Positions 20,543 through 29,789 of a stretch of 64,000 bases of DNA are shown in pieces. The notes under the pieces are model-generated. The model was not told where the DNA came from and did no database searches. It was given only the letters and a program-made list of their open reading frames with translations. This DNA comes from Leptospira idonii (lineage in GTDB: Bacteria; Spirochaetota; Leptospiria; Leptospirales; Leptospiraceae). The translations under genes and the position numbers were made by a program. Within the stretch, counting starts at the first letter, position 1. The number at the start of each line of letters is the position of its first letter. The stretch is taken from positions 124,001-188,000 of the forward strand of contig NZ_RQHW01000047.1 in the NCBI RefSeq assembly GCF_004770995.1, in the 5' to 3' direction.

Positions 20543-21595
20543 CTAAGAAACGAAAGGATAGTCCGTGTATCCTTCTTTTCCTGAAACGTAAAATGTGGAA
20601 GGATTCGGCTCGTTTAAACTTAGACCTTCCTTAAAACGTTTCACCAGATCTGGATTTGCGATAAAAGTTTTTCCGAAAGCGACCGCATCCGTTCTATTTT
20701 CTTTTATAGCGTTTTCTGCGGATTCTTTCGTGAATTGTTCGTTAGAAATGTAAACTCCTCCGAATATCTCTTTGAGTTTTGGACCAAGGGAGTCTTTGCC
20801 TTCGTATTCTCTGGCGCATAAAAAAGCGATTTTTCTCTTTTTCATTTCTTCTGCCACATAACTGAATAAAGCTGTAGGATTGGAATCTCCTCCCGCTTGC
20901 CCATCGCATCTGGGAGCGATATGAAGTCCGACTCTTCCCGGACCCCATACGGAAATCACTGCATCCGTAACCTCCAAAAGGAACCTGGCTCTGTTTTCTA
21001 TGGAGCCACCGTATTCGTCGGTTCTGATATTGCTTCCATCCTGAAGAAACTGGTCGATTAGATAGCCGTTCGCACCGTGAATTTCCACTCCGTCGAAACC
21101 AGCTAACTTAGCATTTGCGGCACCTTTTCTATAGGATTCCACTGTTTCTTTGATTTCTTTAATTTCAAGAGCTCTGGGAGTTTCATAACCTTTTTTAGGA
21201 CCGAGAAGATTGACATGGCCTTTTTGAGCAATGGCGCTTGCAGAAACGGGAAGTTCTCCGTTCAAATAGTACGGATCGGAAATACGTCCTACATGCCAAA
21301 GCTGTAGAAAGATTTTTCCTCCTTGTTTATGAACAGATTCTGTGACTTTTTTCCAACCTTCTACTTGCTCCTCTGACCAGATTCCTGGGGTATTCGGATA
21401 ACCGACTCCCATAGGGGTGACTGCCGTCGCTTCACTAAGGATGAGTCCCGCAGTGGCTCTTTGGGTATAATACTCTACCATTAGATCGTTGGGGATTCTT
21501 TCGTTTACCGCTCTGCAGCGTGTGAGAGGGGACATGATGATTCGGTTGGATAACGTGACATCGCCGATCGTAAGGGGTGTAAATAATGAATTCAT
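20543..21595 (-). CDS. Alkene reductase, old yellow enzyme family (NemA-like)
   Basis: 350-residue FMN protein: [26 protein letters not shown] at the start, [28 protein letters not shown] (catalytic His-Gly-Ala-Asn), [14 protein letters not shown] and [16 protein letters not shown]. This is the NemA/xenobiotic reductase group, which reduces N-ethylmaleimide, quinones, nitroesters and alpha,beta-unsaturated carbonyls. Its ATG overlaps the stop of the ArsR-type regulator (ATGA), typical of translational coupling; the regulator therefore probably controls it. Confidence 0.9.
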   Translation of the reverse strand: MNSLFTPLTIGDVTLSNRIIMSPLTRCRAVNERIPNDLMVEYYTQRATAGLILSEATAVTPMGVGYPNTPGIWSEEQVEGWKKVTESVHKQGGKIFLQLWHVGRISDPYYLNGELPVSASAIAQKGHVNLLGPKKGYETPRALEIKEIKETVESYRKGAANAKLAGFDGVEIHGANGYLIDQFLQDGSNIRTDEYGGSIENRARFLLEVTDAVISVWGPGRVGLHIAPRCDGQAGGDSNPTALFSYVAEEMKKRKIAFLCAREYEGKDSLGPKLKEIFGGVYISNEQFTKESAENAIKENRTDAVAFGKTFIANPDLVKRFKEGLSLNEPNPSTFYVSGKEGYTDYPFVS

Positions 21596-21918
21596 TGTTC
21601 TTTAACGTTTGTTGGGTGGTGAAACTGATACACCTTTTTTAATAGGTCAGGGAATTTGGATTCAATTTCCTCTTTGCGGATGAAATTGATGACCTCTACT
21701 CCTTTTTTCTCCGAGCGGACTAGTCCTGTTTCTCTAAGCACCTTATAGTGGAAGGACAAAGTGGACGGTGCCAACCCTTCGAACGTTTTGTTACAGCTTT
21801 TTCCTTCGCAGCCTACCAAGTTAAATACGATTTGGCGGCGGATCGGGTCGGAAAGTGCATGGAGCAATCCGTCCAAAGTGATTTCTTCCAATCTTGGGTG
21901 GTGAAACGGTCTAGTCAT
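21592..21918 (-). CDS. ArsR-family transcriptional regulator
   Basis: 108-residue winged-helix regulator. It has LLHALSDPIRRQIVFNLVG (helices 1-2), then FEGLAPSTLSFHYKVLRETGLV (recognition helix), and KKGVEVINFIRKEE wing. Cys37 and Cys42 (GCEGKSCNK) lie in the loop region where ArsR relatives often sense metals or thiol-reactive compounds. There is no ELCVC alpha-3 motif of classical arsenic sensors. Located between nitroreductase and alkene reductase genes (gaps 20 and -4 bases), so it probably autoregulates this operon through the palindrome at 22590-22614. Confidence 0.88.
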   Translation of the reverse strand: MTRPFHHPRLEEITLDGLLHALSDPIRRQIVFNLVGCEGKSCNKTFEGLAPSTLSFHYKVLRETGLVRSEKKGVEVINFIRKEEIESKFPDLLKKVYQFHHPTNVKEQ

Positions 21919-21938
21919 AGAACTATAATTTTTCGATC

Positions 21939-22568
21939 TTAAATGTTCACAAATAGTTCTTCTTTCGGTCTTCTCACTTTTTTTGCTTTTACGAGAGGAT
22001 CGGAGGCTTCGTCTCTGTAGCCTAATGTAAGAAGTACGACTGATTTTTGGTTTTTTTCCTTCAAGCCTAAAACTTCATCCAGGCTGTCGGATTGAAATCC
22101 TTCCATCGGGGTTGCATCGATTTCTTCCAAAGCCGCTGCTGCGATTGCGGTGCCAAGTGCGATATACGCTTGTTTGGCTGTCCATACTAAAAGTTGTTCT
22201 TGGGTTCTGGATGTCACTACTCCGGAAATCGATTTTTGAAAATCAGCAAGTGAGGATGTAGGAATTTGTCTTTCGTCCGCAATCAGTTGGATGTATTTTT
22301 CCACATCTTCTTGGTTGGGATGAGTCCATGCTGCAAATACGATTAAGTGGGATCCTTCCAGGATTTGAGGCTGCTTACAGGATGTTTCATAGATTTTGCG
22401 GCGAACCTCTTCGTTTTCAATGACATAAACAGTATAGGGTTGAAAGCCCATTGAGGATGGAGAGAGGCGGATGGCTTCCAAGACTCTGTCGATTTTCTCT
22501 TTCTGAACTTTTTCTCCGTTCATTCGTTTGGCGGCATAACGCCAATTCAATTGTTTGATGAGTTCCAT
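21939..22568 (-). CDS. NAD(P)H-dependent oxidoreductase, nitroreductase family
   Basis: 209-residue FMN-dependent nitroreductase of the NfsB/YfkO type, with MELIKQLNWRYAAKRMNGEKV, the LSPSSMGFQPYTVYVI segment, AYIALGTAIAAAALEEIDATPMEGF and VVLLTLGYRDE. Reduces nitroaromatics or quinones using NAD(P)H. It is first in the operon with the ArsR regulator, alkene reductase, LLM oxidoreductase and DJ-1 genes. A GGGAG-type ribosome-binding site precedes the start, and a 25-bp palindrome lies 22 bases upstream. Confidence 0.9.
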   Translation of the reverse strand: MELIKQLNWRYAAKRMNGEKVQKEKIDRVLEAIRLSPSSMGFQPYTVYVIENEEVRRKIYETSCKQPQILEGSHLIVFAAWTHPNQEDVEKYIQLIADERQIPTSSLADFQKSISGVVTSRTQEQLLVWTAKQAYIALGTAIAAAALEEIDATPMEGFQSDSLDEVLGLKEKNQKSVVLLTLGYRDEASDPLVKAKKVRRPKEELFVNI

Positions 22569-22589
22569 TTTGATCTCCCTGATTATTTC

Positions 22590-22614
22590 ATTATTTCAAT
22601 AATATTGAAATAAT
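22590..22614. promoter_or_regulatory. 25-bp palindromic operator upstream of the nitroreductase operon
   Basis: Perfect inverted repeat of 12-bp arms, ATTATTTCAATA, around one central base at 22602. The adjoining bases 22582-22590 (ATTATTTCA) repeat one half again. ArsR-family sites are often AT-rich 12-2-12-like palindromes containing TTCAA/TTGAA half-sites, so this is the probable binding site of the regulator encoded at 21592-21918. A TTGACA -35-like hexamer on the minus strand (22653-22648) lies upstream. Confidence 0.75.
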
Positions 22615-22619
22615 CCATG

Positions 22620-22828
22620 GTTTTCAAATCCTGGGAAGATCGGATTTTGTCAACTGGAAAAATAGGTGGCGGCGTGGTAGATACCACAAAGACCGGAAAA
22701 ACAGGATTTTGGAGATATTTTGTGGTGTTTGTTGCTATACTGGCTGGCGCGGGGCTGTAGGAGGTACTACATTTCCTCCTACGACTCTACTTTTACGAAA
22801 AACTCACCACCTAAGTGGTAGGTACCAC
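22620..22828. repeat. Small intergenic palindromes and hairpins
   Basis: This 200-bp stretch between two minus-strand genes holds two near-identical palindromes, GTGGTA-GA-TACCAC at 22674-22687 and GTGGTA-GG-TACCAC at 22815-22828. The second overlaps the end of the acyltransferase gene. Between them sits a hairpin with perfect 8-bp stem GTAGGAGG / CCTCCTAC (22757-22782, loop 10). Together they could be a small repeat element or transcription terminator structures; none has a convincing T-tract. No gene is seen here. Confidence 0.55.
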
Positions 22829-23953
22829 ACCGGATGCTTCCGGAAGAGAATCCCAAATTCCATCCAAAGAAGCCAAATGGTGAGTCAGTTGGTTTTTATG
22901 GTACAGAACAATATTCGATTTTTTTAAATTATTTAGAGTTTTGGGAATCGTAACCAAAGGTTCAAGAATTTGAATTTCACCTTCTTTCCAATCGATGTAT
23001 TTTCCCGATTTCAATTTAGTAAGGAGTGTGGAAAGAGAGCCGGAATTCAGTCCTTTTTTTAGTTCACTGGCGATTAGAATTTCAGGATATTTTTTCTGCA
23101 CCTTTTCTTTCACTGATTCGATCACGGAAAAAAGTTTTTCTTGAGTGATCTTTGTATGATGCCCCAGTTTCAAAAGAATAAAGGATGTTAGGTTGCCTAG
23201 AGTCAGAACATAACTTTTACCGAATTTTTCCTTGATCGCTTTCGTGACGGAATCTACATCCTGTTCTTGCGTCAAACGAAACGGAGAACCATAACTGATA
23301 TGGAGTTTTAGTTTGGGATAAGTTAAATGATCGTAGGTGAATGTGAACGAATTAAATTGAATGTCCGTAATTTTGGTTTTTAAATAATAAGCGCCCTTTT
23401 TGATTTGATTGAGAAATCCATCCTGATTGTAGGTGCCCTCGGGAAACATAAAAAGGTTTCTTCCCGAATTGATGTTTACCACCAGATCATTCCATTCCGC
23501 ATCCACAGTTTCCCTAAGTTCTCCTTTTTTCAAAAGTTCTCTGGAATTGTCACGAAACGGTCGTTTGATGGGTACGCAGCCGATATAACCCAAAAGCAAA
23601 GGAATAATACTGGATTTATCAATGAGTGTAAAAATCAATTTCAAAAGCCCCTTGGCTCGAAACTCCTTTTGGAGAAAATCTTTCTTAAGGATATCCTCCC
23701 TTGCCGGAATGATCATTTTGATTTTGGGATTCAACCTAGGGTAAACGATAGAAAGTGCGATTATGTCCGCTTCGGAGACATGGTTGGCGAGGAGTGCGGA
23801 AGGATAAGGAGAATCGAAATCCTTTCTGTTCTCTTGGAAATGTTCCTCTATGGAGTGAAAAGCCAAACCCTTGGTAAAGGAAACAAGTTTAATGAGGAAA
23901 TCGTAGGTTAAAGTGCGTTTTTTGGGTTTCATATTAGTAGTGATTACTTGCAT
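22811..23953 (-). CDS. PlsC-like acyltransferase family protein
   Basis: 380-residue protein with an acyltransferase core: NHVSEADIIAL around residue 58 (the NHx4D catalytic motif) and MFPEGTYNQDG at about 168-178 (the FPEG motif). This resembles 1-acyl-glycerol-3-phosphate acyltransferases (PlsC), but the protein is longer, with about 170 residues of unrecognised C-terminal sequence. It may acylate a glycerolipid. The start at 23953 has no clear ribosome-binding site; an internal ATG at 23932 is an alternative. The stop codon adjoins the palindrome at 22815-22828. Confidence 0.75.
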   Translation of the reverse strand: MQVITTNMKPKKRTLTYDFLIKLVSFTKGLAFHSIEEHFQENRKDFDSPYPSALLANHVSEADIIALSIVYPRLNPKIKMIIPAREDILKKDFLQKEFRAKGLLKLIFTLIDKSSIIPLLLGYIGCVPIKRPFRDNSRELLKKGELRETVDAEWNDLVVNINSGRNLFMFPEGTYNQDGFLNQIKKGAYYLKTKITDIQFNSFTFTYDHLTYPKLKLHISYGSPFRLTQEQDVDSVTKAIKEKFGKSYVLTLGNLTSFILLKLGHHTKITQEKLFSVIESVKEKVQKKYPEILIASELKKGLNSGSLSTLLTKLKSGKYIDWKEGEIQILEPLVTIPKTLNNLKKSNIVLYHKNQLTHHLASLDGIWDSLPEASGVVPTT

Positions 23954-24111
23954 TCTAACTTGGAATCGCCCAGGTCAATTTGAATTTTCTCTAATATGAA
24001 CTTGTAAAAAAATTATACTTGCATAAGTGGATTCTAAAAAAGGAATCTTAAATCAGAAAACGAACCTGTCCGTTTGAAAAAACTTAAGCCCTGGGGAGAC
24101 CTGCTTTCTGT

Positions 24112-25674
24112 ATGTCCGATAACAACGCCCAATTCCGCGAGAAAGGAACTCTTCTTGCCAATAAAGTCCGAATTGCATTTTCCACCGTGATGGTATCTAT
24201 CAATATCTTCGCATTATTGACCATCCCCGCTTCGGACACAATGTGGGTTAGTATTTTAAATACCTTCTTAGAGGCATCCGTTTTAGGTTACGGAATCTAT
24301 TTGGTGTATCTTTCCAGACAAGGAAGATATTCGCATTGGCTTGCTCTTGGAATGATCATCTTGGACATGATCATTTACTCCTCCGTATTTCTTCTGATCG
24401 AAGTGACCTCTCCTTCTATTGAACAAAAAATCGCCATGGCCAATCTTCCTTTTTTCATGATGGCGATGATTTTTATCGTGATGTATTCCGGATTTATGCT
24501 GTCCCATCGACTTACGTTAGTTGTCGGATATATGGGAGTTTTCTTTCTTGCGATGATGGCTTTCGTGCCAGTGTTATCCGGCGCAAGGATTCCTTTTATG
24601 GCGGAATCTCCTAAAGATATGTCCGCTCTCCTCGTGGGAGTCAACTTGATCGCATTTTGCATGGGAGTACATATCACAAGTTCTGTGGTTCGTTTTATGG
24701 CGGCAGCAACGGAAGCTGCTGCAAATTCCGCAGAAGACTCCGAAAAAAAATCGGAAGAAGCATTTAAGACGCAGCAAAGAATCCAAACGGAAGCTGACTC
24801 TCTCAATCGAAATGTTGCTTTGATGCAAGGTTCTATGGATTCTTTGAACTCTGAAATCCAAACGCAAGTATCTAGTGTGGAAGAGATCAGTGCCTCAGTG
24901 GAAGAACTTGCGGCATCCATGGACAATGCATCCAGTTTCGTAAAATCCCAATTCGGAAAAATCGGCGAGCTCAATCGGGAAAGTGAGATTTTGAACCGAA
25001 TCCTTTCCGAGGTAAGAAGCGCCACTCTTTCCTTGGAACAAACGACTGAGATATCCAGAAAATACGGAACTGAAGTTTCCGGCGCGATGGATCTTTTGAG
25101 TTCTAATTTTATCGATATCAAAGAATCTTTCCAAAAGGTGGAAGATGTGAATCAAATCCTTCGGGAAATTGCGGATCGAACCAACTTACTTGCATTAAAT
25201 GCTTCTATTGAGGCTGCGAGAGCAGGGGAACATGGAAGAGGGTTCGCCGTAGTCGCACAGGAAGTCGCTAAATTGGCGGACAGTGCGTCCGAAAACGCCT
25301 CCCTTATCTCCAAGATCATCTCCCAAGCAGGGAAACAAATTGCCAGCGGTAATTTGGCTGCGTCTGAGACTAAGGAAAAGATGGGCACTCAATACGAGAA
25401 TTTTTCCATACTCGTAAGCAACTTAAACCAATTGAAAGATCGAGTTCAAAAACAAGGAACCATTCACGATACTTTTTTAGGATCGTTTCAGGAGTTATTT
25501 GATCTTTCCAAACAATTGGAAACCATCGCATCCGAACAGAAAACGGGAACGGAAGAAGTTTCCAGAGCATTGATTACTATCGAGCAGTCTGCTTCTAGTT
25601 TGGCGGGTAACTCTTCTAACCTCAGGGAAAATATAGACGAACTGGCAAAACAATCGGAACGATTGGTGAAATAA
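24112..25674 (+). CDS. Methyl-accepting chemotaxis protein with polytopic membrane sensor
   Basis: 520-residue receptor. Residues about 20-195 contain six hydrophobic segments instead of the common two flanking a periplasmic domain, so signal sensing is probably within the membrane. A coiled-coil region follows ([11 protein letters not shown]...), then the MCP signalling hairpin with [39 protein letters not shown], the invariant tip. No HAMP domain is recognisable, as in some six-helix MCPs. The ligand cannot be inferred. It stands alone, with no che genes nearby, which is usual for spirochaete receptors. Confidence 0.92.
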   Translation: MSDNNAQFREKGTLLANKVRIAFSTVMVSINIFALLTIPASDTMWVSILNTFLEASVLGYGIYLVYLSRQGRYSHWLALGMIILDMIIYSSVFLLIEVTSPSIEQKIAMANLPFFMMAMIFIVMYSGFMLSHRLTLVVGYMGVFFLAMMAFVPVLSGARIPFMAESPKDMSALLVGVNLIAFCMGVHITSSVVRFMAAATEAAANSAEDSEKKSEEAFKTQQRIQTEADSLNRNVALMQGSMDSLNSEIQTQVSSVEEISASVEELAASMDNASSFVKSQFGKIGELNRESEILNRILSEVRSATLSLEQTTEISRKYGTEVSGAMDLLSSNFIDIKESFQKVEDVNQILREIADRTNLLALNASIEAARAGEHGRGFAVVAQEVAKLADSASENASLISKIISQAGKQIASGNLAASETKEKMGTQYENFSILVSNLNQLKDRVQKQGTIHDTFLGSFQELFDLSKQLETIASEQKTGTEEVSRALITIEQSASSLAGNSSNLRENIDELAKQSERLVK

Positions 25675-25731
25675 TCTTTCTAGTTCATTTTTAGGCTTAA
25701 ATCGAACCAACCCTAGGGAGGAATTCAAAAT

Positions 25732-26397
25732 ATGTTCACAGGACACTACGCACCTGCCATTTTTTTCAGAAGTATATTTCCCAAAGTAGGGTTGTTCCAT
25801 CTGTTTTTTGCGGTTCAATTTTTGGACTATCTATACATGACGTTCCTTCTTCTGGGAATTGAAAAAATGAGAATCGTCCCGGGTTTTACGGAAATCAATC
25901 CTTACGACTTGTATTATATGCCCATTTCTCATAGTTTGGTGGGGGCATTTCTTTGGTCTGCGGTCGTTTTTCTCGTTTATCTTCTGTTCGTATTTCGAAA
26001 ATGGAAAATCAAAGAAGCTATATTGCCGGCTTTCGTGGTAGGGCTTTGTGTATTTTCCCATTTTGCCCTGGATCTTCCCATGCATAAGAAAGATCTACCG
26101 CTATTCTTAGATGCCGGAATCAAACTTGGATTCGGAATCTGGGACTATAAATATATTTCTTTAGCTTTGGAAAACGGACTTATTTTACTTACTATCGTTT
26201 TGTATGCGAAGAAGCTGAAAGAGGATAGCAAAAAGAAGATTTATATTTTAGGAATCGTTCTAGTGCTCATGAATTTGATTCCTCTTGTGATGCCTTTGCC
26301 TGGACATTATGCGGAAGTAGGAGTTCAGGCATTGATCGCTTATATTGCCTTCAATGTGTATGCTTATTATCTGGATAGAAAGATTGAATATGTTTAA
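25732..26397 (+). CDS. Polytopic membrane protein, YdjM-like metal-dependent hydrolase group
   Basis: 221-residue integral membrane protein with about six hydrophobic segments. It has a start GHYAPAIFFR, a PISHSL motif near residue 64 and FSHFALDLPMHKKDLPL near 106-122. The His/Asp positions match the pattern of the DUF457/YdjM group of membrane-bound putative hydrolases. Strong AGGGAGGAA ribosome-binding site upstream. Biochemical function unknown. It converges on purU with a shared hairpin terminator between them. Confidence 0.68.
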   Translation: MFTGHYAPAIFFRSIFPKVGLFHLFFAVQFLDYLYMTFLLLGIEKMRIVPGFTEINPYDLYYMPISHSLVGAFLWSAVVFLVYLLFVFRKWKIKEAILPAFVVGLCVFSHFALDLPMHKKDLPLFLDAGIKLGFGIWDYKYISLALENGLILLTIVLYAKKLKEDSKKKIYILGIVLVLMNLIPLVMPLPGHYAEVGVQALIAYIAFNVYAYYLDRKIEYV

Positions 26398-26405
26398 CGA
26401 AGATC

Positions 26406-26431
26406 GTCGTTTTCCTTTAGCGGAAAACGAC
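26406..26431. terminator. Bidirectional terminator overlapping the purU stop codon
   Basis: Perfect 10-bp stem GTCGTTTTCC / GGAAAACGAC with loop TTTAGC, followed on the plus strand by TGTTTTGTTTTT. It serves the membrane protein gene; the purU stop (26417-26419) sits inside the loop, so the last purU codons form one arm of the hairpin. Confidence 0.75.
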
Positions 26432-27268
26432 TGTTTTGTTTTTCCAAACGATCACTTTATTCTCTAATACGTAACGAAGTGCTCTAGCTAAAACGATTTT
26501 TTCAATGTCTCTTCCGTTTAACATTAGTTTTTCTTTTGTGAAACTGTGATCTACCGCCACCACATCTTGTGCCAGGATCGGCCCTTCGTCCAGGGACTCC
26601 GTAACGAAATGGGCGGTGGCTCCGATTAATTTTACACCTCTGTCATACGCTTGTTTGTAAGGGTTGGCTCCTATGAATGCGGGGAGAAAGGAGTGGTGGA
26701 TGTTGATAATTTTTTCAGGGAAATGAGAGACGAATTCCTGGGAAAGAATTCTCATATATTTTGCTAAGACGATGTAGTCGAATGAGTGCTTTTCGAGGAT
26801 GGATAAGATTTGTTTTTCATGTTCTTCTCTGGAAATATTCTCATGACCCACGTAATGAAAAGGAATGTGAAAATCTTTCACTAAAGATTCCAACTCTCTG
26901 TGATTGGAAAGAACGAAAGGTATTTCAATATCCAGTTCTTTGAATCTGTATCTGAGAAGTATATCTCCCAAACAATGACTTTCTTTCGTCGCAAAAAGAA
27001 TCACCTTCGGTTTTTTTTCCTTGTGGATTTGAATCCAAGAGTCGGCGGGAAGAACTTTTTTTAACTCCCGAACTAACTCTTCATTGGCGATGTTGCCGAA
27101 AAATTCGGTTCTCATAAAAAATATGGAATCGATCGGCTCCACAAATTCGTGATTGGAAACGATATTACAATTTTTTTCCAAAAGAAGCCCCGTGATAGAA
27201 TGGATCAAACCTGTATGGTCGGAGCATCGTATAAGTAATATTTGGCGAGATTGGTTTGTTTCGGACAC
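26417..27268 (-). CDS. purU: Formyltetrahydrofolate deformylase
   Basis: Hydrolyses 10-formyltetrahydrofolate to formate and THF, balancing one-carbon pools and supplying formate for PurT. 283 residues, family-typical. An N-terminal ACT domain (ILLIRCSDHTGLIHSITG, residues 9-90) is followed by a formyltransferase-fold catalytic domain with NIHHSFLPAFIGANPYKQAYDRGVKLIGATAHFV (catalytic His/Asp region) and LDEGPILAQD. Convergent with the YdjM-like gene; divergent from the rml operon. Assignment is secure. Confidence 0.95.
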   Translation of the reverse strand: MSETNQSRQILLIRCSDHTGLIHSITGLLLEKNCNIVSNHEFVEPIDSIFFMRTEFFGNIANEELVRELKKVLPADSWIQIHKEKKPKVILFATKESHCLGDILLRYRFKELDIEIPFVLSNHRELESLVKDFHIPFHYVGHENISREEHEKQILSILEKHSFDYIVLAKYMRILSQEFVSHFPEKIINIHHSFLPAFIGANPYKQAYDRGVKLIGATAHFVTESLDEGPILAQDVVAVDHSFTKEKLMLNGRDIEKIVLARALRYVLENKVIVWKNKTVVFR

Positions 27269-27445
27269 AGTGTAGAAAATTCACAGCCTCAGTGTCTGTC
27301 AAAAAGAAATATATTCCGAGAGGAAACTCTTCTTACTAGGTTCAGTATTTGAACGCTTTGCTTGACGAATCCCCCTTTCTCAGGCATTTTGAAATCCACC
27401 GGGGGAAACTCCGGTTTTTCCAAAATAAGGAACCGTATTTATCGA

Positions 27446-28351
27446 ATGAAAGGCATTATTCTGGCGGGGGGATCCGGGACCCGTCTTTATCCCATCACAA
27501 GAGGAGTGGTCAAACAACTTCTCCCTGTTTATGACAAGCCGATGATCTATTACCCTATGTCGGTTTTGATGCTTGCGGGGATTCGTGAAATTTTGATCAT
27601 TTCCACTCCGCAAGATACGGACAGGTTCAAAGATATTTTCGGTGACGGAAAAGACTTAGGACTCCGAATCGAATATAAAATCCAACCGTCCCCTGACGGT
27701 CTAGCTCAGGCGTTTATTTTAGGAGAAGAGTTTTTGGCGGGAGATGACGCCTGTCTTGTCTTAGGTGATAATATATTCTATGGTCATGGCTTTACCGAGT
27801 TACTTCGTAATTCGGTGAAAAAAGTGAAAGAAGAGAGAACCTCCGTAGTATTCGGATACTATGTGAACGATCCGGAAAGATACGGAGTGGTCGCTTTCGA
27901 TGAAAATGGCAAAGCGCTTTCCATCGAAGAAAAACCTCAAGAGCCTAAGAGTAATTACGCAGTCGTCGGGTTGTATTTTTATACATCTGACGTAGTAGGG
28001 ATCGCAAAAAACATACAGCCTTCCGCAAGAGGAGAGTTGGAGATCACCACCGTAAATCAATTGTATTTGGATCGAGGTAAATTGGATGTCACTTTGATGG
28101 GCAGAGGGTATGCTTGGCTGGACACAGGAACTCACGAAAGTTTGTTGGAAGCATCCAACTTCATCGAAGTGATTGAAAGAAGACAAGGTTTGAAGATCGC
28201 CTGTTTGGAAGAGATCGCTTTTGAGATGGGATACATTTCTAAGGAACAATTGTCCAAACTAGCAGAGCCGTTGAAAAAAAATCAATACGGCCAATACCTA
28301 TTGAAACTAATAGAAAGAAAAAATTCGGCAACCAAAAAGAATAAAACGTGA
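27446..28351 (+). CDS. rmlA: Glucose-1-phosphate thymidylyltransferase
   Basis: Makes dTDP-glucose, first step of dTDP-L-rhamnose synthesis. The frame opens at 27362, but the ATG at 27446 gives [18 protein letters not shown], the conserved start of RmlA (301 residues), so I use it. [31 protein letters not shown] and the [16 protein letters not shown] end are typical. It heads the operon rmlA-rmlC-rmlD-GT-rmlB that ends at a strong terminator near 31895. The 177 bases upstream (27269-27445) hold only weak promoter-like hexamers (TTGACG at 27362). Confidence 0.96.
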   Translation: MKGIILAGGSGTRLYPITRGVVKQLLPVYDKPMIYYPMSVLMLAGIREILIISTPQDTDRFKDIFGDGKDLGLRIEYKIQPSPDGLAQAFILGEEFLAGDDACLVLGDNIFYGHGFTELLRNSVKKVKEERTSVVFGYYVNDPERYGVVAFDENGKALSIEEKPQEPKSNYAVVGLYFYTSDVVGIAKNIQPSARGELEITTVNQLYLDRGKLDVTLMGRGYAWLDTGTHESLLEASNFIEVIERRQGLKIACLEEIAFEMGYISKEQLSKLAEPLKKNQYGQYLLKLIERKNSATKKNKT

Positions 28352-28914
28352 AAATTGAAGAAACAAATCTACCGGGAGTATTCATCATCGAACCGAAAGT
28401 GATCGGTGACGAAAGAGGTTACTTCTTTGAAAGTTATAGAGATGATCTTTTCCAAGAAAAAATAGGAAAGATCAATTGGGTGCAAGACAACGAATCTCTC
28501 TCCACAAAGGGAGTGTTACGTGGCCTTCATTATCAATTGCCCCCTTTTGCCCAAACTAAATTGGTGCGTATCATTAAAGGGAGTGTTCTAGACGTAGCTG
28601 TCGATATCCGAAAAGGATCTCCTCATTTTGGAAAACATACCATTATCGAACTTTCCGAAACCAATAAACGACAGTTATTCATTCCTAGGGGATTCGCACA
28701 CGGCTTCCTTGTTTTGAGCGATTCTGCGATCTTCGCCTATAAAGTGGATAATTATTATTCCAAAGAATGTGACAGAGCCATTCTTTGGAACGATTCGGAT
28801 ATCGGTGTAAATTGGGGAGTAAACCCTGGCGAGGTGCAGTTGTCTGAAAAAGACATCAATGCGAAAGCCTTTTCCGAGGCGGAAGTATTTTCCTTTCAGG
28901 ATCTTTATGTCTAA
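28348..28914 (+). CDS. rmlC: dTDP-4-dehydrorhamnose 3,5-epimerase
   Basis: Third enzyme of dTDP-L-rhamnose synthesis. 188 residues, cupin fold, starting from a GTG that overlaps the rmlA stop codon (GTGA). [45 protein letters not shown] (catalytic His) and [15 protein letters not shown] are characteristic. Overlap with rmlA and rmlD shows one transcript. Confidence 0.96.
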   Translation: MKIEETNLPGVFIIEPKVIGDERGYFFESYRDDLFQEKIGKINWVQDNESLSTKGVLRGLHYQLPPFAQTKLVRIIKGSVLDVAVDIRKGSPHFGKHTIIELSETNKRQLFIPRGFAHGFLVLSDSAIFAYKVDNYYSKECDRAILWNDSDIGVNWGVNPGEVQLSEKDINAKAFSEAEVFSFQDLYV

Positions 28915-29776
28915 GATTCTTGTAACAGGTTCCACCGGGCAGTTGGGAAACGAGTTGAAAGAAATTTCTTCGGTTCACTCTGAAAAAGACCGGTTCGTTT
29001 TTGTATCTAGGAACGATTTGAATCTGTTAGATGAGAAAAGTCTTTCTTCATTTTTGGACCGAAATGAAATTTCTTCCGTCATCAATGCTGCTGCATATAC
29101 TGCGGTTGATTTGGCGGAAAAGGAAACGGAAGAAGCTAAGCGAATCAACGAAACATATCCTTCCCTTTTGTCTAGACTCACAAAAGAGAAAAAAATCAAA
29201 CTCATTCATTTTTCCACCGACTTTGTGTTTGATGGAAAGTCTTCTTTGCCGTACAAAGAGAACGATTTTAAAAGTCCTATTTCCGTTTATGGGAAAACGA
29301 AGTCCGACGGTGAGGATCGCATTTTATCTAACGACTCAAATGCGATCATCGTCAGAACTTCCTGGGTTTATTCCAGGTTCGGTAAAAACTTCGTAAAAAC
29401 CATTTTGAAGCTGGGATCGGAACGGGAAGAGTTAAAGGTGATTTTCGATCAAATAGGTTCTCCTACCTGGGCCAAAGACTTGGCACATCTTTCTCTTTTA
29501 TTGATTTCAACCGATCTTTCGGGAATCTATCATTATTCGAATGAAGGAGTGGCAAGCTGGTATGATTTTGCGAAAGAAATTATTTCTTTTAGCGGCTCTT
29601 CTTGCAGAGTGCTTCCTATCGAAACGAAAGATTATCCTACTCCTGCGGCGAGACCTCATTATTCCGTAATGAATAAATCCAAAATTAAGGAAAGTTGTAA
29701 GATAGAGATCCCTCACTGGAAGGACAGTTTGTCCATGTGTATGAACGAAATTAAAAATTATACGGAAATTAAATAA
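28907..29776 (+). CDS. rmlD: dTDP-4-dehydrorhamnose reductase
   Basis: Reduces dTDP-4-keto-L-rhamnose to dTDP-L-rhamnose with NAD(P)H. The frame opens at 28859, but [19 protein letters not shown] from the ATG at 28907 is the natural N-terminus; it overlaps the end of rmlC by 8 bases. 289 residues; Rossmann TGxxGQLG, HFSTDFVFDG, VYGKTKSDGE (YxxxK) and IVRTSWVYS are the family marks. Assignment is secure from pathway context and motifs. Confidence 0.95.
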   Translation: MSKILVTGSTGQLGNELKEISSVHSEKDRFVFVSRNDLNLLDEKSLSSFLDRNEISSVINAAAYTAVDLAEKETEEAKRINETYPSLLSRLTKEKKIKLIHFSTDFVFDGKSSLPYKENDFKSPISVYGKTKSDGEDRILSNDSNAIIVRTSWVYSRFGKNFVKTILKLGSEREELKVIFDQIGSPTWAKDLAHLSLLLISTDLSGIYHYSNEGVASWYDFAKEIISFSGSSCRVLPIETKDYPTPAARPHYSVMNKSKIKESCKIEIPHWKDSLSMCMNEIKNYTEIK

Positions 29777-29789
29777 GAGCAGGTTCCCC

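Noticed and set aside
22674..22828. A transposable element (MITE)
   Set aside because: The two palindromes are only 14 bp, no target-site duplication is visible and no copies elsewhere in the window were noticed.
27362..27445. 28-residue N-terminal extension of RmlA
   Set aside because: Not found in RmlA proteins; the ATG at 27446 gives the conserved start.
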